Part shown: positions 34,138 through 42,890 of the stretch, piece after piece
Position numbering within the stretch: the first letter of the stretch is position 1
How the letters are laid out: every line of letters starts with the position of its first letter
Source: Arthrobacter_D sp015752045
GTDB lineage: Bacteria; Actinomycetota; Actinomycetes; Actinomycetales; Micrococcaceae
Reading direction: 5' to 3'
Length of the DNA stretch: 64,000 nt
NCBI RefSeq assembly: GCF_015752045.1
Contig: NZ_JADOUS010000001.1
Span: forward strand, 434,001-498,000
Notes under the pieces: generated by a model
Databases searched by the model: none
The model's input: only the letters and a program-made list of their open reading frames with translations
What the model was told of the DNA's origin: nothing
Translations under genes and position numbers: made by a program

Positions 34138-35859
34138 GTGCGCTCCTATCCCTATCCCCTGACCGGTCCACCGGATCTGCGTTCGCCTGCGCGCTACCTG
34201 CTGTGGCTCGCGGGCCACCAGAAGGCGACGCTGGCCGCCGGGATCCTGCTCGGCACCGTGTGGATGGCATCGCAGGCGGTCATGCCCTTCGTCCTCGGCA
34301 GGGCCATCGACGACGGCGTGATCGGCGCGGACTACCCGGCGCTCGTCGCGTGGGCCGGCGCCCTGCTCGGCCTCATGGTGGTCCAGGCGGCCTCCGACAC
34401 CGCCACGCACCGCGCGGGGGTCAGCAACTGGATGCAAGCCGCGTTCCGCTCCGTCCGCCTGGTGGGCCACACGATCAGCAGGACCGGCGACGCGCTGCCT
34501 GCGGCCCTGTCCACCGGGGAGGTGGTCTCGACGGCGGCCTCCGACGCCTTCCGGCTCGGCGAGGTCTACGAGGTCCTGACACGGCTCGCCGGCGCGACCG
34601 CGGCATGGCTCGTGGTGACGGCCCTCATCTGGCAGACCTCCCCCGTGCTCGGCGTCGTGGTGCTCGCGGGCGTCCCCGCGTGCTGCGGACTGCTCCTGTT
34701 CGTGGTGCGGCCGCTGCAGGCGAGGCAGCGTGAGCAGCGCGAGGCATCCGGCCGGATGACAGCGGTCGGCGCGGACACCGTGGCCGGACTGCGCGTGCTG
34801 CGCGGCATCGGCGGCGAGCACATCTTCGTGGACCGCTACCGGGCCAGGTCCGCGGAGACACGCGACTCGGGCATCCGGGTGGCGCACTCCCTCGCGGACC
34901 TCGAGGCGTCCCAGGTCTTCATCGCAGGCACCTTCAGCGTGGTGTTCACGTGGGTCGGGGCGTCCCTGGTCCTCTCGGGTGACATCACGCCCGGCCAGCT
35001 CGTGGCGCTGTACGGCTTCTCGATCTTCCTCATGACGCCCATCCGGGCGGCGGCCGATTCCGTGGCGCGCTTCATCCGCGCCCACGTGGGTGCACGGAAG
35101 ATCCTCGCCGTGCTCGCGGTCCGGGCGGACGTCGCCGACAGCACGACGCCGGTCCCCGCCCCGCCGTCGGGCTCCGCCCTCGTGGACGAGCGCTCCGGCG
35201 TCGTCGTCGAACCCGGCCTGCTGACCGCTGTCGTCTCGAAGGACCCCGCGGAGGCGACAAACGCCGTCACCCGCCTCGGCCGCTTCGAGGACGCCGCCCT
35301 CGAGGAGGCGACCGTCCGGTGGGGCGCCGCCGACCTGCGGCACATTCCGCTCGCTGCCATCCGCGAGCGCATCGTGGTGAGCGAGGCGGGCCCGCAGCTC
35401 TTCAGCGGGCCCCTCCGCCGGCAGCTCGACCCGCACGGCCGGCACGACGACGGCGGGATCCTCGGAGCCCTCGAAGCCGCCAGCGCCCTCGACATCCTCG
35501 ACGGACTCGACGGGGGCCTCGACCACGAGGTCACCGAGCGGGGCCGGGGCTTCTCGGGAGGGCAGCGGCAGCGCCTCATCCTGGCCCGTGCCTACCTGAC
35601 CGACGCCGAGACCCTCGTCCTGGTGGAACCGACCAGCGCCGTCGACGCCCACACCGAGCAGCGGATTGCCTCCCGGCTCGCCGGGGCGCGGCGACGGGAC
35701 GGCCGGACGACCGTCGTCGTCACCGCGAGCCCGCTGCTGCTGCGGGCCGTGGACCGCGTGATCTTCCTCGAGGACGGCCGCGTCGCCGCACAGGGCAGTC
35801 ATCCCGACCTCATGGCCGGCCACCCCGCGTACCGGGACGTGGTGATGCGCAGTGAGTAG
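34138..35859 (+). CDS. ABC exporter half A, ATP-binding motifs degenerate
   Basis: A 573-residue half-transporter: six hydrophobic segments (about 30-300) followed by a nucleotide-binding domain. Where Walker A should be there is VVSKDPAEAT (365-374), with no GKS/T. The Walker B region is VLVEPTSAVD (Asp replaced by Val), and the H-loop His is absent (VTASPLLL). The signature FSGGQRQ (472-478) is intact. It therefore probably cannot bind ATP by itself and pairs with the next gene. GTG 34138 is preferred over TTG 34129. The two genes overlap by 8 bp. Confidence 0.9.
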   Translation: MRSYPYPLTGPPDLRSPARYLLWLAGHQKATLAAGILLGTVWMASQAVMPFVLGRAIDDGVIGADYPALVAWAGALLGLMVVQAASDTATHRAGVSNWMQAAFRSVRLVGHTISRTGDALPAALSTGEVVSTAASDAFRLGEVYEVLTRLAGATAAWLVVTALIWQTSPVLGVVVLAGVPACCGLLLFVVRPLQARQREQREASGRMTAVGADTVAGLRVLRGIGGEHIFVDRYRARSAETRDSGIRVAHSLADLEASQVFIAGTFSVVFTWVGASLVLSGDITPGQLVALYGFSIFLMTPIRAAADSVARFIRAHVGARKILAVLAVRADVADSTTPVPAPPSGSALVDERSGVVVEPGLLTAVVSKDPAEATNAVTRLGRFEDAALEEATVRWGAADLRHIPLAAIRERIVVSEAGPQLFSGPLRRQLDPHGRHDDGGILGALEAASALDILDGLDGGLDHEVTERGRGFSGGQRQRLILARAYLTDAETLVLVEPTSAVDAHTEQRIASRLAGARRRDGRTTVVVTASPLLLRAVDRVIFLEDGRVAAQGSHPDLMAGHPAYRDVVMRSE

Positions 35860-37597
35860 CACGGCCACGCTTCCCGTCGCCGCGCCGAAAGCGGTGCGCG
35901 ACGAGGCATCACGCCTGATCCGCCACCACCGGCGGGGCCTCGGGGCGGTGATCGCACTGTACGTCGGATCGGCCGTCGCAGGGCTCGCCGGACCCCTGCT
36001 GCTCGGCATCCTCATCGATGCCGTCGCGGCGGGCACGACGTCCGGCGTCGTCGCATCCGTGTCGCTCGGCATGCTCGCGTTCCTCGCGGTGCAGTCGGTG
36101 CTGCGCCGGTACGCCGTCCGGTCCGGCATGGTGTTCGGCGAACGCGTGTTCGCCGAGCTGCGCGAGGACTTCATGGAGGACGTCACCGCGCTCCCCCTCT
36201 CCACGGTCGAGAAGGCCGGCACCGGCGACCTGGTGGCCCGCACGACCAACGACATCGACGCCGTGTCCCACACGGTGCGCTTCGGCGTCCCGCAGGTCGT
36301 CGTCTCGGTGGTGACGATCGTCCTGACGCTCGGCGCCGCCGTCGTCACCTCCCCCGTCCTGTCGCTGGCCCTCCTCGTGGGGCTGCCGCTGCTCTGGCCC
36401 GTGACGCGCTGGTACCTCCGGCGCAGCGCCGGCGGGTACATGCGCGAACGCGAGACGTACGCCGTCGTGAACGGGACGATCACCGAGAGCATCGAGGGCG
36501 CCCGCACCGTGGACGCCCTCAGCCTGGGAGGGCTGCGCCGCGCGGACCTCGACGACGCCCTCGGCAGCAGCTACCGGGCGGAGCGCTACACGCTGTGGCT
36601 GCGCTCCGTGCTGTTCCCGGCCGCGGACATCGCGTTCTGGCTGCCTGCCGCGGCCGTCCTCCTGTGGGGCGGCTGGCTCGCCGGCCAGGGCATGGTCACC
36701 CCCGGTGCCGTGGCCACCGTGGCCCTGTTCGCGGTGCGGCTGATCGACCCGGTGGACCTGCTCATCATGTGGACCGACGAGATCCAGGTGGGCGCTGCGT
36801 CGCTGGCCAGGATCGTCGGCATCAAGGGCGTCGAGCCCGACCGGGAGGCGACGGCGGCGGAACCGGCCAACGACGACATCGTCGTGTCGGCCGCCACCTA
36901 CGCCTACCGTCCCGGGCACGACGTGCTGCACGGCGTGGACCTCACGCTCGTGCGGGGCGAGCGCCTGGCCGTCGTCGGCCCGTCGGGGGCCGGCAAGTCG
37001 ACGCTGGGGCGCCTGATCGCGGGGATCCACCCGCCGACGTCGGGCTCCGTCACGGTGGGCGGCGTGCCGCTCGTGGACCGGCCGCTCGACGCGCTGCGCC
37101 GCGAGGTGGCGCTCGTGACGCAGGAGCACCACGTGTTCGTCGGTTCCGTCTCCGACAACGTGCGCCTCGGACGGGCGGACGCGGGCGACGGCGAGATCGA
37201 GGACGCCCTGCGCAGCGTCGGGGCGCTCGACTGGGTGAAGCAGCTGCCCGAGGGCGTGGACACGGAGGTGGGCTCGGGTGCGTACGAGTTGAGCCCTGCG
37301 CGGGCCCAGGAGCTCGCGCTGGCGCGACTCATCCTCGCCGATCCGCACACCCTGGTGCTCGACGAGGCGACGTCCCTGATCGACCCGCAGGCCGCACGCG
37401 ACCTCGAGCGCTCGCTCAACGCGGTCCTCGAGGGGCGGACCGTGATCGCCATCGCGCACCGCCTGCACACGGCGCACGACGCCGACCGTGTCGCCGTCGT
37501 CGAGGAGGGGCGGATCGCGGAGCTGGGCTCCCACGAGGAACTGCTCGCGCTCGACGGCGCGTACGCGTCCCTGTGGCACTCGTGGCGGAGCGACTGA
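35852..37597 (+). CDS. ABC exporter half B, intact Walker motifs, degenerate signature
   Basis: A 581-residue half-transporter with six hydrophobic segments (about 30-300). The ATPase has full Walker A GPSGAGKST (376-384), Q-loop VTQEHH, Walker B LVLDEATSLID (501-511) and H-loop AIAHRL, but the ABC signature is LSPAR (480-484) rather than LSGGQ. Together with half A, whose defects are the opposite, it would form a heterodimer with one working ATP site. The start is GTG 35852 overlapping half A. The exported substrate is unknown. Confidence 0.9.
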   Translation: MSSTATLPVAAPKAVRDEASRLIRHHRRGLGAVIALYVGSAVAGLAGPLLLGILIDAVAAGTTSGVVASVSLGMLAFLAVQSVLRRYAVRSGMVFGERVFAELREDFMEDVTALPLSTVEKAGTGDLVARTTNDIDAVSHTVRFGVPQVVVSVVTIVLTLGAAVVTSPVLSLALLVGLPLLWPVTRWYLRRSAGGYMRERETYAVVNGTITESIEGARTVDALSLGGLRRADLDDALGSSYRAERYTLWLRSVLFPAADIAFWLPAAAVLLWGGWLAGQGMVTPGAVATVALFAVRLIDPVDLLIMWTDEIQVGAASLARIVGIKGVEPDREATAAEPANDDIVVSAATYAYRPGHDVLHGVDLTLVRGERLAVVGPSGAGKSTLGRLIAGIHPPTSGSVTVGGVPLVDRPLDALRREVALVTQEHHVFVGSVSDNVRLGRADAGDGEIEDALRSVGALDWVKQLPEGVDTEVGSGAYELSPARAQELALARLILADPHTLVLDEATSLIDPQAARDLERSLNAVLEGRTVIAIAHRLHTAHDADRVAVVEEGRIAELGSHEELLALDGAYASLWHSWRSD

Positions 37598-37600
37598 CGG

Positions 37601-37650
37601 GCCGGTCGTCCGGCTGGCCGTCCAGCTGACCGGCTGACCGGCTGGCCGTC
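37601..37650. terminator. Repeat-rich hairpin region between convergent genes
   Basis: GCCGGTC (37601-37607) can pair with GACCGGC at 37628-37634 or 37636-37642, and the 13-base word at 37610-37622 recurs at 37638-37650. It lies between the ABC half B and EIIA stops and could be a bidirectional terminator. Confidence 0.35.
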
Positions 37651-37652
37651 TG

Positions 37653-38144
37653 CTAGTGGTCGAAGAACACCAGGGAGGAGTTGATCAGTTCGGCGATCAC
37701 CTCGGCGTCGTGCGCGCGGCGCAGCGACTCCCGGAAGTTCTCCTTGAACAGGCTGCGGGCGATCGTCGCGAGGACCTCGAGGTGCTCCGAGAAGGACTGC
37801 GCGGGGGTGGCCATGAGGAGGACGAGGGTGGCCGGGCCGTCCACGGCCCCGAAGTCGAGGCTGTACCCGAAGCGCGTCACCCCGACGGCGATCGAGGTCT
37901 GGTTGACGTATTCGCTGCGTGCGTGCGGCAGGCCGACGCCGCCGGGAAGCCCCGTCGCCATCTGGTGCTCACGGGAGTTGACCTGGTCGAGGAAGGCCTG
38001 GAGGTCCGAGATCCGGCCCGCCTCGTACAGCCGCCCTGCGAGCTGGGCCGCGGCCTCCTCCTTGGAGGTCGCCTCCATCTCGAGGATCACGAGGTCGGGG
38101 GTGGTCAGTTCGGCGTCGTGCAGATCGAGCGGCTTCTCGCTCAC
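37653..38144 (-). CDS. Orphan PTS EIIA protein (fructose/mannitol type)
   Basis: A 163-residue PTS_EIIA type 2 domain. The phospho-acceptor His74 lies in GVGLPHARSEYV, and the flanking TSKEEAAAQLAGRLYEAG and MATPAQSFSEHLEVLATIAR are typical. It normally relays phosphate from HPr to EIIB, but no EIIB, EIIC, HPr or EI gene is nearby. GTG 38144 follows GAAAGG. It lies 17 bp downstream of guaB3 on the same strand, so they are probably co-transcribed. A regulatory role is possible. Confidence 0.9.
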   Translation of the reverse strand: MSEKPLDLHDAELTTPDLVILEMEATSKEEAAAQLAGRLYEAGRISDLQAFLDQVNSREHQMATGLPGGVGLPHARSEYVNQTSIAVGVTRFGYSLDFGAVDGPATLVLLMATPAQSFSEHLEVLATIARSLFKENFRESLRRAHDAEVIAELINSSLVFFDH

Positions 38145-38161
38145 AGGGTGCCTTTCGGGGT

Positions 38162-39301
38162 TCAGTCGACCGAGACGTACGGCGAGAGGACTACTTCCAC
38201 CCGCTGGAATTCCTTCAGGTCCGAGTACCCGGTGGTGGCCATCGCACGCCGCAGCGCCCCGATCAGGTTCGAGGTGCCGTCCGTGTGGTGTGACGGGCCC
38301 CACAGGACTTCCTGCAGGGGCCCGACGGTCCCGATGTTGACCCTGTCGCCGCGCGGCAGTTCCGGGTGGTGTGCCTCCTGACCCCAGTGCCACCCCTGGC
38401 CGGGCGCCTCCTCGGCCCGGGCGAGCGCGGAGCCGAGCATGACGGCGTCGGCGCCCATGGCGATGGCCTTGACGATGTCCCCGCTGGCGCCCATGCCGCC
38501 GTCGGCGATGACGTGCACGTAGCGCCCGCCGGATTCGTCCATGTAGTCGCGCCGGGCTCCGGCGACGTCGGCGATGGCGGAGGCGAGCGGCGAGTGGATG
38601 CCGAGCGCACGGCGGGTCGTGGTCGTGGCGCCGCCGCCGAAGCCGACCAGCACACCGGCCGCACCGGTGCGCATGAGGTGCAGCGCCGGAGTGTAGCCCG
38701 CCGCGCCGCCCACGATCACGGGGACGTCGAGTTCGTAGATGAACTTCTTGAGGTCCAGCGGCTCCTCGTTCTTGGACACGTGTTCGGCGGAGACCGTGGT
38801 GCCACGGATGACGAAGATGTCGACGCCGGCCGCGAGGACCGTCTTGTAGAACTGCTGGGTGCGCTGCGGCGTGAGCGACCCGGCGACCGTCACGCCGGCC
38901 TCGCGGATCTCGGCGAGGCGGCTCGTGATGAGCTCGGCCTGGATCGGGGCCTCGTAGATCTCCTGCATGCGCCGGGTGGCGGCGGGGCTGAAGTTCTCCG
39001 CGCTCAGTCCGGCGATCTCGTCGAGGGCCTGCTGCGGGTCCTCGTAGCGGGTCCACAGACCCTCCAGGTTGAGGACGCCGAGGCCGCCGAGCCGGCCCAT
39101 CGCGATCGCGGTGGCGGGCGACATCGCGGAGTCCATGGGGGCCGCGACGACCGGCATCTCGAACTGGTAGGCGTCGATCTGCCACTGCACGGAGACGTCG
39201 AGCGGATCACGGGTGCGGCGGGAGGGCATCACCGCCACGTCGTCCAGCGAATATGCCCTGCGTCCGCGCTTGCCTCGGCCGATCTCGATCTCGTAAGTCA
39301 C
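38162..39301 (-). CDS. guaB3: GuaB3-family IMP dehydrogenase-related protein without the catalytic cysteine
   Basis: A 379-residue TIM-barrel protein of the GuaB3 group: no CBS domains, an N-terminal EIEIGRGKRGRRAYSLDDV and a C-terminal GTSNLIGALRRAMATTGYSDLKEFQ. In the loop that in IMPDH reads GPGSICTTR this protein reads FGGGATTTTR (221-230), so Thr227 replaces the Cys. GuaB3 enzymes of other bacteria have been reported to act on GMP, but without the Cys the reaction here is open. GTG 39301 is used. EIIA follows. Confidence 0.9.
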   Translation of the reverse strand: MTYEIEIGRGKRGRRAYSLDDVAVMPSRRTRDPLDVSVQWQIDAYQFEMPVVAAPMDSAMSPATAIAMGRLGGLGVLNLEGLWTRYEDPQQALDEIAGLSAENFSPAATRRMQEIYEAPIQAELITSRLAEIREAGVTVAGSLTPQRTQQFYKTVLAAGVDIFVIRGTTVSAEHVSKNEEPLDLKKFIYELDVPVIVGGAAGYTPALHLMRTGAAGVLVGFGGGATTTTRRALGIHSPLASAIADVAGARRDYMDESGGRYVHVIADGGMGASGDIVKAIAMGADAVMLGSALARAEEAPGQGWHWGQEAHHPELPRGDRVNIGTVGPLQEVLWGPSHHTDGTSNLIGALRRAMATTGYSDLKEFQRVEVVLSPYVSVD

Positions 39302-39370
39302 TGCTCTAGGTTAGCCCAGCGCGCCCTCGCGGCAGGTGTCGCGTCGCGCGGGCGCGGCCGCTTGCGCGGG

Positions 39371-41200
39371 TCAGGCGTCGGGCAGCTGGCTCTCGAACAT
39401 CCGGAAGTACCGGCCCCGCAGCGCCACGAGTTCCCGGTGCGTCCCCGACTCCACGATTTCGCCGTCCTCGAGCATGTGGACGACGTCGGCCTTCTCGATG
39501 GTCGCCAGGCGGTGGCTGATCGCGATGATCGTCCGTGAGCGGTCGGCGAACAGGCGGGTGAAGATGCGGTGCTCGGCGAGCGCGTCGATGGCCGACGTCG
39601 GCTCGTCCATGACGATGAACGGCGCGTCCCGGTAGAAGTTGCGGGCCATGGCGAGCCGCTGCCACTGACCGCCGGAGAGACCGCTACCCTTGCGCCCGCG
39701 GGGGTCCTCCATCCAGTTGCTGACGTAGTTCTCGAACCCGTTCGGCATCTTCTGGATGAAGTCGGCCGCTTCGGCGTCGCGCGCCGCCCGGCGCACCCTC
39801 GCATCGTCGCGCGGCCGGTGGACGTCACCGAAGTAGATGTTGTTCTCCGCCGTCGCGAACTCGTACCGCAGGAAGTCCTGCGACATGACCGCGAGGTGCC
39901 GGTGCCAGTCGTCGATGCGGATGCCCCGGAGGTCACGGCCGTCGAGCCGCACCGTCCCCCTGCTCGGCTGGTACAGCCCGGCGAGGACCCGGATGAGCGT
40001 GGATTTGCCCGCCCCGTTGTCGCCCACGATGGCCACGTGGGTCCCCCGCTCGAAGGTCATCGAGATGCCCCTGAGGACCTCGGCCTCGCCACCGGCGTAG
40101 GTGAAGTGGATGTCCCGGAGCTCGACGGCGGACGGCGGGTCCTCGAGGCGTCCCGTCGCGGCCGTGGACAGCGGGAAGTCCATGAACTGCTCGTAGTCCT
40201 TGAGGTTCGCGAGGTCCTCGTCGATGGAGCTCAGCGAGGACACCAGGCTGTTGGCCGTGCTGAGGGCGCGGCTGACGATCTGCTGCACGTAGAGGAACTG
40301 CCCCACGGGCTGCGCGCGGGCGATGATCTGCCCCACGATCCACACGAGGGCGAGCAGCTCGGCCCCGTACTGCAGGGCGTCCGCGAGGAGCTGCTTGGGG
40401 ATGTAGCGCTTCTGGAAGTCGAGGCGCCGCTTCTCGTCGGCGTCCCTCAGCGTGGAGCGCAGGTCCATCAGGTACCGGACGATCCCGTAGAGGCGCATCT
40501 CGGCGATGTGCTGCGGCTTCATGAGGTTGGTCTCGATCATGCGCCGCTGCCGCCGGGAGTCCACCTGGGTGTTCCAGTGCGCCATCTGCTCCCGTGCGAG
40601 CCGGAACTGCAGGTAGACGCTCGGGATGATCGCCACCAGCACGATCAGGGCGATCCACCAGCTGACCAGGAGCAGCGCGCCGATCGCGAGGAGCACCGAC
40701 ACCAGCTGCGTGAAGATGGCGGCGATGCGGTCGAGGACGCGCGCATAGGAGTCGGAGAACCGGCGGGCGCGGTCGTAGAGGTCGATCGTCTCCTTGTCGT
40801 CGTACCGCCAGAACTCCAGGGCGAGGAAGCGCTCGTACATGCGGTCGCCCACGATCGCGCCGACGCGGAAGCTCAGCACCTGCTGGATGTAGCGGTCCAC
40901 GCTCGTGAACGCCCCCCACAGCAGGCCCAGGACGGCGGTGACGATCACGTAGACGACGGCGGACCGCCCGGCGTCCGGGTCCCCCGCGTAGGCGGCGGCC
41001 AGCGCCGTCGTCGTCAGCGACGCGTAGTAGGTGGTGACCAGCGGCAGGACCGCCGAGATGAGGGAGCCCGCGACCTTCATGGTGACGGCGCCCGGCGACG
41101 CCTTCGCGCTGACGACGAGGACCTGCCCGACGGCGCGGGCGTACGGTCCCAGCCGCAGCTTGCGGCGGGCGGCCACCTGGGGCTGCGGGAGACCGCTCAC
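39371..41200 (-). CDS. ABC transporter with fused membrane and ATPase domains
   Basis: A 609-residue half-transporter that would homodimerise. Six hydrophobic segments lie between about 40 and 320, including one at 160-200. The ATPase has Walker A GDNGAGKST, signature LSGGQWQRL, Walker B FIVMDEPTSAID and H-loop AISHRL, all intact. The membrane domain is the diverged type seen in peptide/lipid exporters rather than the classical MsbA pattern. The start is GTG 41200, 36 bp downstream of the guaB stop, so it may be in the guaB transcript. The substrate is unknown. Confidence 0.9.
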   Translation of the reverse strand: MSGLPQPQVAARRKLRLGPYARAVGQVLVVSAKASPGAVTMKVAGSLISAVLPLVTTYYASLTTTALAAAYAGDPDAGRSAVVYVIVTAVLGLLWGAFTSVDRYIQQVLSFRVGAIVGDRMYERFLALEFWRYDDKETIDLYDRARRFSDSYARVLDRIAAIFTQLVSVLLAIGALLLVSWWIALIVLVAIIPSVYLQFRLAREQMAHWNTQVDSRRQRRMIETNLMKPQHIAEMRLYGIVRYLMDLRSTLRDADEKRRLDFQKRYIPKQLLADALQYGAELLALVWIVGQIIARAQPVGQFLYVQQIVSRALSTANSLVSSLSSIDEDLANLKDYEQFMDFPLSTAATGRLEDPPSAVELRDIHFTYAGGEAEVLRGISMTFERGTHVAIVGDNGAGKSTLIRVLAGLYQPSRGTVRLDGRDLRGIRIDDWHRHLAVMSQDFLRYEFATAENNIYFGDVHRPRDDARVRRAARDAEAADFIQKMPNGFENYVSNWMEDPRGRKGSGLSGGQWQRLAMARNFYRDAPFIVMDEPTSAIDALAEHRIFTRLFADRSRTIIAISHRLATIEKADVVHMLEDGEIVESGTHRELVALRGRYFRMFESQLPDA

Positions 41201-41236
41201 GCGGGCCCTCCCGCCCGAGGGGCCACGCGCGGCGCC

Positions 41237-42763
41237 CTACTTGGAGCCGTAGTTGGGTGCCTCGACCGTCATCTGGATGTCGTGCGGGTGGGATTCCTTG
41301 AGGCCTGCGGCGGTGATGCGCACGAACTTGCCCTTGGCCTTCAGCTCGGGGATGGTGCGGGCGCCGGTGTAGAACATGGTCTGGCGCAGGCCTCCGACGA
41401 GCTGGTAGGCCACGGACGCGAGCGGCCCGCGGTAGGCGACGCGGCCCTCGATGCCCTCGGGGATCAGCTTGTCGTCGCCGGTCACGTCCGCCTGGAAGTA
41501 GCGGTCCTTCGAGTACGAGGTGTTCTTGCCGCGCGTCTGCATCGCGCCGAGCGAGCCCATGCCGCGGTACGTCTTGAACTGCTTGCCGTTGACGAAGATC
41601 AGCTCTCCCGGCGCCTCGGCGGAGCCGGCGAGGAGCGAGCCGAGCATCACGGTGTCGGCGCCGGCCACGAGGGCCTTGCCGATGTCACCGGAGTACTGAA
41701 GGCCGCCGTCCGCGATCACGGGCACCCCGGCGGGGATGGCAGCCTTCGCCGATTCGTAGATGGCGGTGACCTGCGGGACGCCGACGCCGGCGACGACGCG
41801 CGTCGTGCAGATGGACCCCGGGCCCACGCCCACCTTGATGCCGTCGGCGCCGGCGTCGATCAGGGCCTGGGCACCCTCACGGGTGGCGGCCTGGCCGCCG
41901 ATGATGTCGACGTGCGCGAGGGACGTCTCGGCCTTGAGGCGGGAGATCATCTCCAGGACGCCCGCGCTGTGGCCGTTGGCGGTGTCGACGAAGAGGGCGT
42001 CGACGCCGGCGTCGACGAGGGTCATGGCGCGCTCCCAGCCGTCGCCGAAGAAGCCGATGGCCGCGCCGACGCGGAGGCGGCCGTCGTCGTCCTTCGTGGA
42101 GAGCGGGTACTGCTCGGCCTTCGTGAAGTCCTTGACGGTGATGAGCCCGCGCAGGATCCCCGCGTCGTCGACGAGCGGGAGCTTCTCGATCTTGTTCTGC
42201 GCGAGGAGGTTGATGGCGTCGTCGCCGCTGATCCCGACGGAGCCGGTCACCAGGGGCATCCTCGTCATCACGTCGCGGACGAGCGTGCGCGGGAAGTCGC
42301 GCTCGAGCACGAAGCGCGTGTCGCGGTTGGTGACGATGCCGAGCAGGCGCCCCGCCGCGTCCACGACGGGCAGCCCCGAGACGCGGTAGTGCCCGCACAG
42401 TTCGTCGAGTTCCTGCAGCGTGGCGTCCGGACCGATGGTCAGCGGCTTGGTGATCATGCCGGACTCGCTGCGCTTCACGCGGTCCACCTGGTCCGCCTGG
42501 TCCTGGATGGACAGGTTGCGGTGGATGACGCCGAGCCCGCCCTGCCGCGCCATGGCGATGGCCATCCGCGCTTCGGTGACGGTGTCCATCGCGGAGGAGA
42601 GCAGCGGCGTCTTCACCGTGATGCGCTTGGAGATGCGCGACGACGTGTCGGCCTCCGAGGGGATCACGTCGGTGTGGCCGGGGAGCAGGAGCACATCGTC
42701 ATACGTCAGGCCGATGAATCCGAAGGGGTCGTGGGTCTCGTTCTGGCCGGACTGCTGGGTCAC
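41237..42763 (-). CDS. guaB: IMP dehydrogenase
   Basis: A 508-residue enzyme converting IMP to XMP, the committed step of guanine nucleotide synthesis. The catalytic loop is GVGPGSICTTR with Cys319; the N-terminal YDDVLLLPGHTDVIPSEADTSSRI, the two CBS domains (about 105-220) and the flap MGSLGAM with RYFQ are present. The start is GTG 42763 after GAAAGAGG. It is upstream of an ABC exporter and guaB3 on the same strand. Confidence 0.98.
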   Translation of the reverse strand: MTQQSGQNETHDPFGFIGLTYDDVLLLPGHTDVIPSEADTSSRISKRITVKTPLLSSAMDTVTEARMAIAMARQGGLGVIHRNLSIQDQADQVDRVKRSESGMITKPLTIGPDATLQELDELCGHYRVSGLPVVDAAGRLLGIVTNRDTRFVLERDFPRTLVRDVMTRMPLVTGSVGISGDDAINLLAQNKIEKLPLVDDAGILRGLITVKDFTKAEQYPLSTKDDDGRLRVGAAIGFFGDGWERAMTLVDAGVDALFVDTANGHSAGVLEMISRLKAETSLAHVDIIGGQAATREGAQALIDAGADGIKVGVGPGSICTTRVVAGVGVPQVTAIYESAKAAIPAGVPVIADGGLQYSGDIGKALVAGADTVMLGSLLAGSAEAPGELIFVNGKQFKTYRGMGSLGAMQTRGKNTSYSKDRYFQADVTGDDKLIPEGIEGRVAYRGPLASVAYQLVGGLRQTMFYTGARTIPELKAKGKFVRITAAGLKESHPHDIQMTVEAPNYGSK

Positions 42764-42890
42764 TGCTGCGCCTCTTTCGGTGTGGACCGGTGGGGGTGGA
42801 GGTCGGGGCCGACGGCCGAAGATACGCCGGTAGGCCCTGACAGTCTAGAACGGATCGGGGAAGCGCCCTATTCCGGTGACAGCGCTCACG

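Noticed and set aside
34123..36507. A 794-codon minus-strand frame opposite the ABC halves
   Set aside because: Shadow of two genes with full transporter motifs.
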